The position numbers and the translations under genes were made by a program. A DNA stretch of 64,000 nt from Roseovarius azorensis (GTDB lineage: Bacteria; Pseudomonadota; Alphaproteobacteria; Rhodobacterales; Rhodobacteraceae). Each line of letters opens with the position of its first letter. The first letter of the stretch is position 1. Of the stretch, positions 63,491-64,000 are shown piece by piece. The DNA lies in the NCBI RefSeq assembly GCF_900109455.1, contig NZ_FOAG01000015.1:1-64000 (forward strand), written 5' to 3'. Under the pieces are notes generated by a model. The model was not told the origin of the DNA. It searched no databases and saw only the letters and a list, made by a program, of their open reading frames with translations.

Positions 63491-64000
63491 ATGGCACGAC
63501 AAAACTATCTTTTCACTTCCGAGTCCGTCTCGGAAGGGCACCCTGACAAGGTCTGCGACCGCATTTCCGACGCGATCCTCGATGCGTTTCTGACCGAAGA
63601 GGCCAATGCACGGGTGGCCTGCGAGACCTTTGCCACCACCAATTGCGTGGTCGTGGGCGGTGAGGTGGGGTTGTCGGACAAGTCGCGGCTTGCGGATTTC
63701 ATGGGCCGGATCGACGGAATCGTGCGCGATTGCGTGCGTGATATCGGCTATGAGCAGGATGCGTTTCACTGGAATACCCTGCAACTGCATAACATGCTGC
63801 ACCCGCAATCCGCCCATATCGCGCAGGGCGTGGACCGGGACGGGGCCGGGGATCAGGGGATCATGTTCGGCTATGCCGTTGATGAGACACCGGAATTCAT
63901 GCCCGCGCCGATCCTTTATGCACATGCGATCCTGAAACGGCTGGCCGAGGCGCGCAAATCGGGGGCGGAGCCGACGCTGGGACCGGACGCGAAGTCGCAA
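63491..64000 (+). CDS. metK: S-adenosylmethionine synthase, 5' part
   Basis: A partial gene: 170 codons, running off the window at 64000. It opens [20 protein letters not shown] and includes the family hallmark [18 protein letters not shown] (residues ~15-32) and, later, [12 protein letters not shown] (about 115-126). It makes SAM from methionine and ATP. Starts at 63491, right after the SAM/SAH riboswitch, which places it under feedback control. Confidence 0.97.
   Translation, partial: MARQNYLFTSESVSEGHPDKVCDRISDAILDAFLTEEANARVACETFATTNCVVVGGEVGLSDKSRLADFMGRIDGIVRDCVRDIGYEQDAFHWNTLQLHNMLHPQSAHIAQGVDRDGAGDQGIMFGYAVDETPEFMPAPILYAHAILKRLAEARKSGAEPTLGPDAKSQ

Overview
The window looks like a chromosomal segment of a Rhodobacteraceae bacterium (Roseobacter group, Alphaproteobacteria). 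The evidence is an irr regulator divergent from a fabA-fabB-fabI operon, a SAM/SAH-type riboswitch in front of metK, the order phoH-ybeY-corC-lnt-metK, a run of small proteins I associate with this family, and high GC content. No species is assigned.

Layout. (1) 1-5.9 kb: end of a mobile element, with a truncated ParB, a GNAT acetyltransferase, a DUF932 protein and a translationally coupled TumE-like toxin / HTH antitoxin / large serine recombinase operon. ParB and DUF932 share an identical upstream leader at identical spacing. An IS6-family element abuts the recombinase 3' end. (2) 6.7-22 kb: cell-envelope and stress genes, many very small: an OmpA protein with 96-bp tandem repeats, DUF3185, DUF883 and holin-like proteins, an AI-2E-family transporter, CsbD-like and DUF3309 proteins, a Crp/Fnr regulator, an OmpA lipoprotein, a fatty acid desaturase and an entericidin-like lipoprotein. 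It ends with a broken IS3 element and a groES-groEL pair under a CIRCE operator. (3) 22.1-32.7 kb: a type I-C CRISPR-Cas system on the minus strand, cas3-cas5c-cas8c-cas7-cas4-cas1-cas2-leader-array, with 42 repeats and 41 spacers. cas4 carries an apparent one-base frameshift. (4) 32.7-39.3 kb: a second mobile or prophage-like island (IS5-like fragment, DUF2924 protein, a second large serine recombinase, DUF5681, a ParB-domain/DNA methyltransferase, XRE regulator and ImmA/IrrE protease). It ends in a cluster of TTCCCTG repeats next to tRNA-Ser(UGA). (5) 39.3-64 kb: conserved backbone: a SPOR lipoprotein, D,D-carboxypeptidase, tmk-holB-tatD-MBL hydrolase-AEC transporter operon, a minus-strand block of six catabolic-type enzymes, FKBP isomerase, quinone reductase, irr and fabABI, miaB, and phoH-ybeY-corC-lnt, then metK running off the window end.

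How the parts work together. The tRNA-Ser gene marks the visible boundary between backbone (right) and a long variable region (left) that has gathered two recombinase-bearing elements, three IS elements or fragments, and a CRISPR-Cas locus. Promoter-proximal cas3 and the cas5c-8c-7 effector genes are followed by the adaptation genes and then the array, all read in one direction; interference looks intact, while Cas4-assisted spacer acquisition is in doubt. The main candidates for follow-up are the paired 5' leaders at 0.9 and 3.0 kb, the toxin-antitoxin/recombinase operon, the cas4 frameshift, the TTCCCTG repeat cluster beside tRNA-Ser, and the recurring CAGGTTAG motif in the stress-gene block. 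I did not find a wholly unknown defence system.
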